Made by a program: the position numbers and the translations under genes. A stretch of DNA of 64,000 nucleotides from Xylogone sp. PMI_703 (lineage: Eukaryota > Ascomycota > Leotiomycetes), in contig JAJTUQ010000004.1 in assembly GCA_021399445.1 (NCBI GenBank), positions 2,232,001-2,296,000 on the forward strand, written 5' to 3'. Under the pieces are notes generated by a model, which saw nothing but the letters and a program-made list of their open reading frames with translations, did not search any database and was not told where the DNA came from. Shown one piece after another: positions 1-11,800 of this stretch. How positions within the stretch are numbered: the first letter of the stretch is position 1; the number at the start of each line of letters is the position of its first letter.

Positions 1-1143
1 TAGACAACACATTCCACAACAACCAAGTCGATAATAAATGACCCCTTAGCTATGCGAACATCCCATGGGACAGGTACAAGAAGCTTAAATCACTGCTATT
101 TCATTGGCGGAATCCGTACTTTAATAAGGTAGGCTGAACTTGAGTGGTTATAAAAAAAGATACCCCATCCGGTGGTAAAATTTACGGCCGCATCGCAGTT
201 GCCTAAGTAACGGCCTATGTATATAGTTCCTCACCAAAAAAAACGTACGACTACAACATTCGAAGATTATGGACAGTTTTACTCTTAAGGTTTTTCATCA
301 ATTTGAATATGTAGACTATTATTACTAGAAAACAGATCTGTCTCTTGAGCGGTGTGGTTTTCTTTTCAAGGAAAACTTCATAAATAAATCTAGGCTGAGA
401 AGTGGTGCGAAGTAAGCGATACCTAAATTTAAAGCCTTTTAAAGGCCTTTGAAGACCTTAGGTACCACAGCTAGATTTTATCAAAACAAATAGTGTCCCA
501 TCAATGGTGCCTCCGTTATATTATTCCGATTTTATCTTTTGGGGGATATGCAGGTACATCATCATACGGTATACCCGACCAAGACTCAGACAGCCTGGGC
601 TTTGAATTCGTTGATATATCGATGGTCAGCATCACCTTCTATATATCCTGTCTTCATCATAACTGCATCTCCCAGAAAGAAAGTAGACCAAATGACTGAA
701 TTCTGCTACATATAGCTATATTTTGCGGATGATATTGTGGAATTTACATGGGATCTGGGTCTAACCTGGCCGACGACTTATATAAAATAAGAATGACAAT
801 CTATTCAATGGCTGGAGGTGCGAGAACCCCAGGAAAAGTTTCTATTTTACTTATGAGTACTCACTCACTGCTATGCTTCCGCTGAGGAGAGATACTCTTT
901 ATGATTAGTTCTATGCTTACTTGTACACATCTGCTACAGCGCTGTTATCACAATGTTGGGCAGCTCCTGTACATGGATAATTTTCCATATTTCCTTTCTC
1001 CAAGAGGCCAAAATTCCATATCTAAATATATTCGTATATAACTATCCTAAATGATCATATCCTGTTGTACAGTGTTCTAACCCCCACAACGAGTTTTAAA
1101 GCTCTCCATCAAGAGATATATTATCCGAAGACCTCTACACTCT
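1..1143. other. Left-end gene-free stretch
   Basis: This AT-rich stretch lies downstream of the MFS gene that ends at 1144. Short open frames in it (for example around 493-699) start at non-ATG codons and resemble no family I know. No repeat, RNA gene or transposon signature was seen. It probably holds the 3' UTR of the neighbouring gene and intergenic DNA. Confidence 0.6.
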
Positions 1144-3033
1144 CTAAGTTGCAGGCGGCGCTGTTGAGCTGTCATCGCTGGCTGCTTCATCCTTAAGCCT
1201 CTTGCTCCCGTCTGGTGGAAATCGTGAAAACAACAAGACACCAAATCCGATTAATGCTGTAGCCTGCCGGATCATTAGCAATAAATACAATACCACTCTG
1301 GTGAGGATGGGTCTTACGGCGTTGCAGCTAAAGACAAGATACGTCTTCCCTATCTCAGCAAAGGCTGCAAAGACGAGGCCGAATATGCTAGCTGGTGGAT
1401 CGTGTTAGCTGAGCAACCTCTATCTAGATGTTCCATATTATCATCGCATGTACTTACTCGTAGCAAGTCTCGCAATCATTTCAACAAGAGTAATTGCACT
1501 TAAAGCATCTGCTCGTTCACTTGGAGAGCACATCTGCAGGATCGTGCCTTTTGCCGCAGCACCAGTTCCAGATGCAAATGGAAGAACGCTCGCAACCAAA
1601 TACATCTGCCACCCCTGTTGGATGAACGATGCAGCTCCCGTAAGGATGGCATCTGCAAGCAGACTGTATTTTGTATATTGGAGGTCAAACGCGAAAGTCT
1701 CTTTCTCCTCGCCGGCCTTCCGCAGCTGGACGGGCTCCTCGTCGTTGTCCATGGCCTCAACAGCAGCAAAATCTTCCAGATCTGGCTCCACAGATCCGGG
1801 AGTTGGACATGCCTCGGCATCCCGTTCTGCATCTCTTGTCGAAAACCACTTTCGCCCAGCAGATATTATCCGGGGGAAGATGAGCATGAGGAAGATGCCA
1901 CGAATAAATGAGTTCAAGGATATCAAGTAGCCGTTTTTTGTGGTGCCAAATTTGTAGACATCAGTTGCGTACATCTGTAAGAGCACTGGTATATAACCCG
2001 TAGCCAGCACACCAAGGAAGGTGCCTATGCCGAGCAACACCGTCCCGTACTCCATCTGGATGCGGCCATCTCGTAGCACCCAGCTATGAGGAGCGAATAT
2101 CTTGAGAGGACCGAACAATTTCGCAGCGCCAGTTGCGCCCTGCTTGGGGGCGTCTTGGACGGGAGGAATCCACGGAAGAAAGAGCAAGACGTACAAGCAG
2201 GATGTGAGAAACAAGGCAAGGGTGACTCTGAAGGGAGCAAGAATGCCAAACGCATCACTGAGGAGACCTCCTGCCAGGTACGCACTTGCAGTCCCAAGGA
2301 AGGAGCCGCCCTGGAGCTTTCCAAGGGCTCCTGTGCGCTCACTTGGGTCGACGATCTCAGTCACGTAGGAATTCAGCGCCAGGAGGTAGCCAGCCGGCCC
2401 GCCGACAATGGTGATGATCTGGGAGGCCTGGACGATGATGATGCCCTTGGCACCACCAACCATCACGCCGACGTTCTGGACGGCCAGGCGCACTGCAGGC
2501 CAGAACACCGACATTGCCAGTGCAGCCTTGATGCCCAGCGCCTTGATGGCATATCCGGTCACAAAGAGATTCAACACGCCGAAGAGCGTGGTGGAAGCTC
2601 CCAGGAGGGAGACGGCGCGTGCGGTTCCAGCCTCAATCTCGTGATTCTCACAGCGGTCGTAGCCCGGGGAGGGCTCTGGATGAGAGGTGTAGTAGGCATC
2701 ACATGTCATCAGACGAAAGACATAGATCAGGCTGAAGTTCAAGATTGTAAGTAATTATTGTCAATGTTTGGTTCTTGCAGAGGAGTTCCCGCAGGGTAAA
2801 TAAATAGATGGGAATAGATGGGAGTTTTGCATGATGATGATAATGATGATGATGTGTGGTGGCAGAGCTTACGGGACTTGGGTGACGCCAAAGGACAAGG
2901 AGACCATAAAGCCACAGAGTAGGGCGCGGTACAGCACCGACTTGCCGTATTTGGCACTGGCTGTGGCGGTGCTCCGGGGCAGCAGAGGAGTGCTTTCGAC
3001 CGGCTTGGCTGGGCTGGCGTGCTGGAGAGTCAT
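1144..3033 (-). CDS. MFS transporter (efflux / folate-type MFS_1 family)
   Basis: Multi-pass plasma or vacuolar membrane transporter of the major facilitator superfamily; the substrate cannot be told from sequence. Model: exons 3033-2873, 2731-1458 and 1391-1144, with an intron at 1392-1457. A further in-frame 54-nt intron, from GTAAGA after the SCNA codons to CCGGCAG with a GCTAATG branch site, probably lies in the last exon. The spliced length is then 542 aa. The N-terminus is short and hydrophilic and leads into TM1. An extracellular loop has two Cys around 'DAYYTSHPEPSPGYDRCE', then helices with Gly-rich turns, a loop 'VDPSERTGALGKLQGGSF' typical of MFS half 1, and a long acidic central loop (about residues 320-390) between the two six-helix halves. 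The ATG at 3033 is the only one that leads into TM1. The first intron is 141 nt and holds a (GAT)n microsatellite. MFS membership is secure; the drug or folate-like label is a guess from general layout. Confidence 0.82.
2831..2854. repeat. GAT/ATG trinucleotide microsatellite in an intron
   Basis: An interrupted run of ATG/GAT triplets, about eight units, lies inside intron 1 (2732-2872) of the MFS gene. It is intronic, so it does not code for protein. Confidence 0.85.
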
Positions 3034-4141
3034 GGCGGAGAAGTGCCAGCGACAAAGAGCATGTTAAGATCTCGCGAAAGAAAAGAAATAAAGAGCTCTC
3101 TTGGCCGCTGAACAATTGATTGAAATCTAACCTTCCTGGAGCGGTAAAATGGCAAAGGTGGGGTTGACTAAAGGTGAGATTTTGCTGCAATAATCAGAAG
3201 TGACCAGCACGCATCTGGTTGTTGTCGCTATTAGTAGACGAGAGAGAAGAGGCAAAGGAATTGCTCAAGCCGACGAACCGGTTGTTATCTCCCAGAGAGT
3301 CTTTAATAATAATAACGTTATCTCTTCTGCCTCTTGCGAATAGCAACAGTCCAGTGAAGCGGTTCTCATGCACCTGTTGCAGCGGTCAATCCCAATCGGG
3401 CAGTTGGATATCGGTAGGTCAATTATTATTTTCCGGCGAGAGTTTATTACTAATATAATAATCCAGACATAAAGTAGTTGATTGTGAATTGAAATGCTTC
3501 TTGCTTGATGTGGAATATAAAGACTTCATGGCTTTATGTGTGTAGAAGTATTTGAGCGCCGAAATCAATTGACTGCTATAGCATGCTCATTAATTGCACT
3601 CTGCTGTGTGCACACATAGTTTAATTCCTGTCTGGATTTATGGAAGGAGTAAATAGGGCCCACTGGGTACTAGGTGTGATATAGCCTGCCAGATTATTGC
3701 TATTCTTCAATGTTCTCGGCAATGCATTGGGAATGTAAAGCTCTTGGTGCTAACAATTATGAAGAGAAATATAAACCGATCCTGCATTTGGTTTAGGATG
3801 ACTAATGGTCCAATGGAAGTTAAAGGTATGTAGATTTTTGAGTAGATGCTTCTTGTTGTAATGTTAACTGTAATTGTTATTGTTGTTGTTGTAATCTGAT
3901 ATACGTAAGAGCGCGAATAGAGGACCAAAGATCGTATCTACTTCAGATGCGAAGAGCAAGAGAGAAGAAATAAGAGAAATTAACGAGGTTTTTGAATTCT
4001 ATACCCTCTTGTCTGCCAGGTTGTATACGCCCCTAACCTTTTTGTGTTGCCGTCTATGAATAAATACATACATACCTAATTATATCGCTGTACAAAATAT
4101 CCACCAACTCCTGTTGCCGCCACCACCGATAACATAACATA
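3034..4141. other. Intergenic region upstream of the MFS gene
   Basis: About 1.1 kb between the start of the MFS gene (reading left) and the stop of the PTH11-like gene. It is AT-rich after 3400. It should hold the promoter of the MFS gene near 3034-3300 and the 3' UTR of the PTH11-like gene near 4050-4141. No convincing gene was seen. Confidence 0.6.
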
Positions 4142-6058
4142 TCAACGAGATTTGGTCTGGCTGAACATGCGTGTGTGCCTCTCTTTCTCGAAGTTATGAG
4201 TCTTCGTCCGTTCGTCGCTATCGCTCTGCACCTCCCATCGAGTAGTGACGCGAATGTCTCCGCCCTTGACGCTGCTGTGTGCGTCGCTGGCGCTGTCATT
4301 GATCTTGCTCTGTCCAATACCACCGACTGCCTCTTCCTCCTCCGGAATGACAATCATCTCGTCCGATCCGTATCGCTCATAGGCCGTGCGCTGCATGACC
4401 GTCTCGTCGGGCATCGATAACGGATGCTTGAACTTTTTGTTCTTCTTGCTGCTGATGGTGAAATTGCCTAGCTGATAGGACTTGGATCGGGATTTGGTAT
4501 CTTCTCCCGTGGTGGTGGGCTGGCCTGTCAACCTCTTGAATGCGCGGCGGAGTGGTGGGTATATAAACGGGACGTTGGAAACCAAGACGGCAATGAACGA
4601 TTCACGGCATGACCACTCTCCGGCTTGCTCTGGGCCATCTGCCCCAGACGTGAGGATCAGGACGCAGCGCAGAAGACCGGCAACCGCAGTGAAGATTCCG
4701 GCACAGAACATCACCAACAGTCCTATCTTCTTTTTGATGTCCATTCTCGTTCCCCAGACCATCTGAGTGGAAAGGAGCCACAAGTCAGCAACATTTTCTC
4801 TCTTGCTGTTCAGCAACGATGGGTCAAGCTGTGGCTACTTACCGGAAGTGGAATGGACATGATATAGAAATCAGTCGACAGATTCATCGTAATGAGCGTG
4901 TACGCTGATACCTTTGCCACAGCTGGCTGACAAATGTCTATTGCCTGAGTTAGAGAAATGGACGACCTGGCTGTGGGACCTCAGAGTTGACTACATACCA
5001 CCAGGATCAGGATTGATCTGCCAGTGCTTCTCAATGGGCCAGCATGCGCAGAGGACGACCACAAAGGTCACAACAAAAGAAATGGGGACGACAATAAACC
5101 CGATCCTGACTTTGAGGCGCATATTATGCACGCCCTCACTGGCAAATACAATTAGCTGTCCCGCTTTTGCTCAATTCCAAGATGCGCTGGCGACCACTCA
5201 CCCAAGACGAGAATACAAGAACAACCAGCATAGCTTCAACGTCCACAGCAGCGTGGCATAGACGAGCCAGCCGGTCAATTCTGTCTGCGACCCATGGACT
5301 CGACGGTAGTACTCGATGCTGTTGGGATCCAAGCTGGCGCGCTGTTCCGGGGTCATGCTAATTGAGGCACATGAGATGTCAGTATGGCTTCTGCGGCAAA
5401 TGGAGGCAATAGCCGACATTTCCACGGATATTGAACAGCGTCCAACATCGAATTGATGGTGGGCGCGGGGCCATCGGGGATCTCTGTCCCATCTGACGGA
5501 AGTGCGGAGAGCGCAGAAGGAGGCTCGATAGACAGAAAGTGGAGAACGGGGAAGTGGCTGCATTTACCTATTATTTGCAAGTCCAAACCAGTAAGCACCT
5601 ACATAATATGCGAGCGCCGTCTCTGCCGTATAGAGAAACTGTAAAACAACCACATATCAGCTTTCTTGGAAATCCTTTCTGAAAAGGAGGAGAAAAAAAA
5701 CTCAGTGGAAAACAATCCTCCAGGAATTGAGACCTACCGCAGCCGCCGTCATGAGGTAGTCGTCGGGAGCCAGTCCACGGAGTCCGAGAGTGTGCCATCG
5801 TGTACCCAGGCGAATGGCGACGATGACAAGGTCGATAGCAAGATAAGACCAGGCCTCAGCTACGAAGTTGGTCGCCGGCATGATGAATCGAACATAATAC
5901 TGAGAGGCAGCTCAGACGGAAAGGAAAAGGGAAGGGAGCGGAAAGAGAACACGGCAGTTTTTTCTGCAGGACGACAGAGTATAATAAGAGAGAGGGTCTA
6001 CGCCCGTAATAATGGCATCGTGAAGGCGTACTAGCGTTCGACTACGACTTGTCTGCAT
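4142..6058 (-). CDS. PTH11-type rhodopsin-domain membrane protein 1
   Basis: Seven-helix integral membrane protein of the fungal rhodopsin-domain (PTH11-like GPCR) family, whose characterised members act in surface or nutrient sensing. Model with seven exons: 6058-6002, 5899-5738, 5638-5568, 5357-5202, 5138-4999, 4937-4843 and 4762-4142; the sum is 433 aa. Early motifs are 'YYVRFIMPATNFVAEAW', TM1 and the family signature 'LRGLAPDDYLM'. Next come a long extracellular loop ('EYYRRVHGSQTELTGW'), 'CWPIEKHWQINPDPGDIC' with paired Cys, then 'LSTDFYIMSIPLPMVWG' and the last helix. The cytoplasmic tail of roughly 130 residues is basic, then acidic ('VIPEEEEAVGG'), and ends in Arg. The first 57-nt exon is the least certain; a start at 5881 inside exon 2 is the alternative. 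It is divergent from the aldehyde dehydrogenase to its right. Ligand unknown. Confidence 0.82.
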
Positions 6059-7253
6059 TATGGTGAGGCCGATCTTGGATGGCCTGGAAGAAGAGGCTGT
6101 CGAGGGCTGTGAAACGGCCTGGCATGGCAGATTTGCATGTCCCTTCCTAGATGGGCAACGCGGCGAGCCAGGGACGACAACGGCAGATGGATTTTGAAGA
6201 ACTCGGAAAGAGCGACGTCTAGACTGCTTGGACTGCTAGATTGTGTAGTTATGCCTATTTCCTTCTCCTCTGCAGAGGCTGGACGACCTGTCATGTCGTA
6301 CTAGGGGACCGCCAAGGGGCCGTGCAAGGGAACGGCGTTGAGGCTATTCCCTATTTCTCCGTGGGTCGCAGCATGCCCCTTGCCCACTCGCAAAATCCTG
6401 CCCGTGATCTGGTGGCGGAAGGATGCCCCTGGGAAGTGGCCGGTTGGGATCTGGCATTGAGTTAAAGTAATCACGATGGGACTCTGGAATGCTACTTTCG
6501 TATACTTTCTTGCCGAGGCTCTCGTACCGGTACCTGTCCAGGCCCCTTTCCGGAGAAGAGACGTGATTCGACCACCAGGGAGGGACCTAGATGCACAAAG
6601 TCGAATAAAGTACAGTTAAGGACGACGGTACTAGTACTACCGTATTGCACCAGTAGTTGACAGCGGGATCTTAGGGCTCTTGAAGCCAGCAATCGGGACA
6701 GGTCTTCTCCTTAGAGGTCCCCGCAACTCTCCACCAAGGTGCGACTCCCAACGAGCAGCACCAGTCCCAATCGCGACACCGTCCGCTAGAAGGCATAAAC
6801 CGCAGGATTGTCGATAGCCTATTAACAGTCCTGCGGTTCATGCCTTGCTGTTGTTGCTCCTCTGTTAGTGGCGAGAACCCGCCAGTTGGTTTGGAGCTCC
6901 CTGGCTGGCGGATGCAGAAGCCGTTCTTCTGTACCGGCGGACCGCTCCCCTCGCCGACCCCTCACTTTGCTTGCTCCCCTCTGTCTCATCCCTGGGAGCT
7001 TACTGCATGCCAGCTCGTATATCCGCCCAGGTACAGGAGTACAAGTAGATGTCGGAGCTCCCGTTCTCCCCCAGAGCTTCTCTTGAGCATTCTTGAAAGC
7101 GGATATCACACATTACAATTACGGTATTACGGTGTTCAAGTCTCCCAAGCTACGCCAGCGAGAGATATATAGCCCGGGCCTCAAAGACTAGATAGTAGCC
7201 CCCTATTTCTCCCTTTCTTCCTTTCCCCCGCCCTTCCAATCGAGATACTCACC
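6059..7253. promoter_or_regulatory. Divergent promoter region: receptor / aldehyde dehydrogenase
   Basis: A 1.2 kb region separates the starts of two divergent genes, so it carries both promoters. A TATA-like element, GATATATAG, lies at 7164-7172, about 85 nt before the dehydrogenase ATG. A pyrimidine-rich tract (7205-7240) follows it directly and probably marks the transcription start and leader. No gene was recognised inside. Confidence 0.55.
7164..7172 (+). promoter_or_regulatory. TATA-like box of the aldehyde dehydrogenase gene
   Basis: GATATATAG lies about 85 nt upstream of the ATG at 7254 and is followed by a CT-rich leader ending in CTCACCATG, a good fungal start context. Confidence 0.5.
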
Positions 7254-8888
7254 ATGTCTGCTACTAAAACTGCCGTCCCATTGGACTGCACGGTAAGTGC
7301 TTGAGCCTCACGAGAAGGCGGTAAAAGTGATAAGATGTACATCTGAGCCTAACTTGAGTCTGAAGAAATTCCCAGGAAACATCATCAACAATCAGTTTGT
7401 GCCAACCAAGCAGACACGGCACTCTCTCAACCCAGCTACGGCTGAGCCGCTCTACGAAGTCCCTGTCTCGACCAAGGAAGATGTTGACCTCGCAGTGAAG
7501 CATGCACGCACTGCTTTCAAGACGTGGTCGAAGGTGACCTTTGAGGAGCGAGCACGGCTGCTGGTAGCCTATGCCGACCTGATTGAGGCCAATCGAGACG
7601 AGCTGGAGAAGCTGCTGGTGCGGGAGCAGGGTAAGCCGCTTGGTCTGGCTAACGCCGAGTTCAATATGGCTCTGAGCTGGCTCAGGACCTTCGCTACCAT
7701 GGAGATCAAGGACGAGGTGCTGGATGACAACGAGGAGCGTACCATCACGCAGACGTTTGTGCCCGTAGGTGTCTGCTGTGGCATCGTGCCATGGAACTGG
7801 CCGGTGCTGCTGGGCCTGGGCAAGGTGGGACCTGCCCTCATCACCGGCAACACGGTCATCATGAAGCCATCCCCCTTCACGCCATACACCGACCTGAAGC
7901 TGGGTGAGCTGGGCATGTCCGTCTTCCCTCCCGGCGTCTTCCAGGTGGTGAGCGGCGGCGACGACCTCGGCCCCATGCTCACGGAGCACCCAGGCATCGA
8001 TAAGATCAGTTTCACCGGATCCATCGCCACGGGTAAACTGGTGATGGCGAGCGCCGCGAAGACCCTGAAGCGGGTTACCCTGGAGCTGGGAGGCAACGAC
8101 CCCTGCATTGTCTGCGAGGACGTTGATATCGAGAAGATTGTGCCCAAGATTGCCACGCTCAGCTTCTTGAACTCGGGCCAGATTTGCATGTTGGTGAAGC
8201 GTCTGTACGTGCACGAGAAAATCTATGACAAGTTCCGCGACGCCATGGTGGAGTTCACCAAGAATGTCAAGACCGGTGAGGGTTTCGAGCAGGATGTCCT
8301 GGTCGGTCCCCTGCAGAACAGCATGCAGTAAGTCTCCTTTTCTTTTCCTAGACCCCCCTTCGGGGACCTTGTCTCCTTTTTAAACTCATGGTGGGACGCC
8401 CCGCTCTAAACGGATGATAACCTTTTTATAGATTTGAGAAAGTGAAGGACATGTACGCCCAGATCGATAAGTGCGGGTGGAAGACGGCCTTCGAGGGCGG
8501 CGTCAAGGAGACGTCCAAGGGCTACTTCATCACCCCAGCCATTATCGACAACCCACCGGAGGACTCGCGCATTGTGGTGGAAGAGCCATTTGGCCCCATC
8601 ATCCCCATGCTGAAGTGGTCCGATGAAAACGATGTGATTGAGCGTGCCAATGCCCTGGAGACGGGGCTGGGAGCCTCGGTATGGTCCAAGGACATTGCCC
8701 GGGGCGAGCGGATAGCCCGAGAGCTGTCGGCCGGCAGCGTCTGGGTCAACTCGCACTTTGACGTCGCTCCCAACGTGCCCTTTGGAGGGACCAAGAGCAG
8801 TGGCATAGGCAGAGAGTGGGGCATGACCGGGTTGAAGTCATACACCGAGTCGCGATCGTTGTGGGTATGGAAGAAGATTTACGATTAA
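7254..8888 (+). CDS. NAD(P)-dependent aldehyde dehydrogenase
   Basis: Class I/II-type aldehyde dehydrogenase (ALDH superfamily) that oxidises an aldehyde to its carboxylic acid. Exons 7254-7292, 7366-8327 and 8432-8888 give 485 aa, the usual length. Visible hallmarks: cofactor-domain 'PWNWP' with the oxyanion Asn near residue 157; 'FTGS' near 229-232; general-base Glu near 253 in 'TLELGGNDP'; nucleophile Cys near 287 in 'FLNSGQIC'; 'EEPFGPI' in the C-terminal part; and 'PFGGTKSSGIGRE' near the end. No N-terminal targeting sequence is obvious, so it is probably cytosolic. The first exon codes only 13 residues; the intron has a CCTAAC branch site and both introns have GTAAGT donors. Family certain; the substrate is open (ELGGND-type fungal ALDHs are poorly sorted by substrate). 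Confidence 0.95.
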
Positions 8889-11800
8889 GAGGCACCACCG
8901 GGGCGGCGTAAAAGCGTACAGCTAGTCATGTAATTCTTGGCTTGCCTATTATTTTGATGCAGTTGTTGTTTTAAGAGATACCGGAAATGCCAGTAACATT
9001 GTTTCAACTTCAGCCCTGAAATGGTAGTGATTTTTCTTTTGTTTTGCTTTGACGTGATTTAGTGCTGTGGCAATTCGGTGTCTCTCGTTCCTTGTGGCTA
9101 GTCAGATTCAATACTGTACTGTAATGACTCGGGCGGTTTGCTAGATGCAAGGGGGAACCAACCGTTTGCCTGGCTGCTGAGCCTGCTTGCTCTTGAATGG
9201 CATTATTATTGTCGGTTTAATGCGACCCCGTGTCTGGATATTGCCTAGATTCATCGTGATTCATTAATCAACATCGCCCCAAACCACGGGATACCGATCA
9301 AAGCTCTCGAAAATTGGGAAACGGATCTCTTGGCACTTGGCAACCTGGCAGCATCTAGGTTGAAGAGGGCATAGGGTACTGGAGCCGCCGCTACATCAGG
9401 AACAATCGACGGCACGAACCTGCAGATCAGATTCCTAACCCGGGCGCAGTTGCAGCTCACCCTGGATCTGGACCTTGTAGCCAGGGACTGCTGCAAGACA
9501 AGGAAGAGACTTGGTTCTGGCGGGAGAAACCTTCCTTGGGTGCCTCGATGCTTGTGGAAGTACGCTGGCACGCAGGTTAAAGTTGTACTGTGGTATCGTT
9601 CTTTGCGCCTTGACCAAAAGGTAATCAATCCAACAAAAGAAAAACAAAGAGGCAAATGGATTGCTTGCAGATGCTACTGTACCACAGAGTATTTCCGAGT
9701 ATGTCCGGGTTGATCTTCTCTGCCTCTCTCGGATCGTCTCATGAAGCCTGTGATGGTGCTTTATTGGTCATTCCGGAACCGCAATGATTAGAAATAACCA
9801 TGTCAGCTCTTCCTCTCCGTTAAGACTTGGAAGCTCGTTGGAGAGGCGTGTCTCTGTTTGCAGGGAGAAAAAAAGAAGAGCTCCACTGATCGCCGCTGTC
9901 AGAACGAAGGAAGAGCCCTGCTGGAAAGACAACCCCCAGGCGGACCGCTCCCAGGTATCGGGATAAGCAGCGGAGATGGAGCGCTCCATGACCCGCTCTG
10001 TGACCCGCCGGTCCGTCCGACTCTTCAAAGTTAGCGGCAGGGCGGCAGTAAATTCGAGCATACCTCCTCCATACGGTAGTGGGAGGAGTTGCGGTCTGGT
10101 TGAGCTCCCGGCTGTTGATTTTGTACCTCCGTACGGGTACCCATCTCCACATAGCTGGGCAACGTTAAGTGCGAAGTGGAACTTTAATTCCTTTTAAACT
10201 CCAAGTAGACTCGGTCAATACTGCAGAAGCTTGTTAATAATAGCTCGCTTGAATTGGACAGTTCGCTCCGTTTCGTACAGGATTACGTTGGAAGGTTAAA
10301 AGTGCAAACGGGCAACGGGCAACGTGCGCCATCCTAAGTCGGATACAGTACAGTACCAGATGTCAAATATCGTAATGCCAGCAAGAAAGGTACCGTACCG
10401 TAACCAGGTTGCCTCCCTCTAAACCACTTTGGTCGGGCGATTCCAAAGCACCTGCGCTGTGACGGTAACGCCCCTAAGTCCAGAACGATGATGGTATGCG
10501 ATGCTCAGACTGCAGTTGTTACTATTACGGCACAGCTGTGTTCTTGTCTGCAGAGCCAGGATTCCAGCGAGCCAGTATCCTGGATCGTGTAGAAAGTACA
10601 GTAAGTACAGGTACAATAATGCAGCAGACGGTGCGATGATGATGAAGATGATGATAGACGCGTCACAACGGCGTTCGGACACTGTGCAGCACTTCAAGCT
10701 CGCCGGTCCCAAAAAAGACCCACCATCGCCTACTTGTTGTCTGTTTTACTGCACAGTACAGATTATGCCTCGGGTTCCTGGATGAAGGGTTCCTGCTGCT
10801 ACGTTAGTACTGTATATTTTTTTGCCCTTGAAACGGTTTCCGTCCCTGTTGGCTGGGCCTTACTCTCCCGATCCACTCTCCTTTTCTCTCCTTTCTCGCC
10901 GTCTCTAGTGAGTGTCGAGTCGTGCAAATCCGGTACGACTCGTGCTGTTCTTCCTGTTGGACCGCGGGAGATTGCGCTGCGGAGTGGTGGCTTCAGGCGC
11001 TCCACTACCTAGGCTCAAGCCATCGATGACTATTATGCTAACTGTACTTTAAGTTACTACCGGCCTTGAAGCTGGCTAGAACTATTGGATTCACGATTGC
11101 TGCGATCGGTCAAGTTATGACAGTAGAGTGCTATAGTACAGTAGTGATAGTACAGTAATAAAGAGGTATGGAGCTGGCGAGGTAGGTGGAGGTAGGATTA
11201 TCCGGAGCAAGCACTTCATTGTACCTCCGTACCTCCGTACCGGCTTACTGCTCGTCACCAGAGCTGGGACAGTGACAGCTGCAGAAAAACAAAGCATTTC
11301 CTGATCAACTAATCAAAGACGGTACGTCACAATAACACGGAGTAATAACCTACTCGATTTACCCAAAGAAGGCATTGACCATCCCATCTGACGCACGCAA
11401 GCAAATCGCCAGATCGATCCTCGGGGTACCAGTCTTTACTCTTTTCACGTACAGTACAGAGCGTTGCCTGTGCGCGCTGGTCCTTTCTTCGAGCGTGGGA
11501 AGGAGAAGGAAGCTCGGGGAGGTATCGTACGGTAGGGTCCCATCGTGCCTGTTCGGGACTGATTACTTACTGTATTGCTTAATCCCGTCGTAAGCTGGTC
11601 CCTACACGGTAAGTTACCGCAGAAGGAAGCCCAGTCTAGCCTGTACAGAGAGTACAGTACTGTGTACTCCGTAAGCTGCGGCTGCGAACCGCCTTTGGAT
11701 CGACAGCTCCACGAGCTCCACCCACCTGGGGTTTCATCTCGGAGGGCGTGAATATCGATTGACTGTGCGCCGGCCTGTTCGCAAACGGAAACGAAAGTCG

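Noticed and set aside
2086..2754. 222-codon open frame on the + strand
   Set aside because: It is the antisense shadow of MFS exon 2; the minus-strand reading has the transporter helices.
7264..8214. 316-codon minus-strand open frame inside the dehydrogenase
   Set aside because: It is an antisense shadow created by the codon bias of the aldehyde dehydrogenase; its Gln/His-rich composition has no family match.
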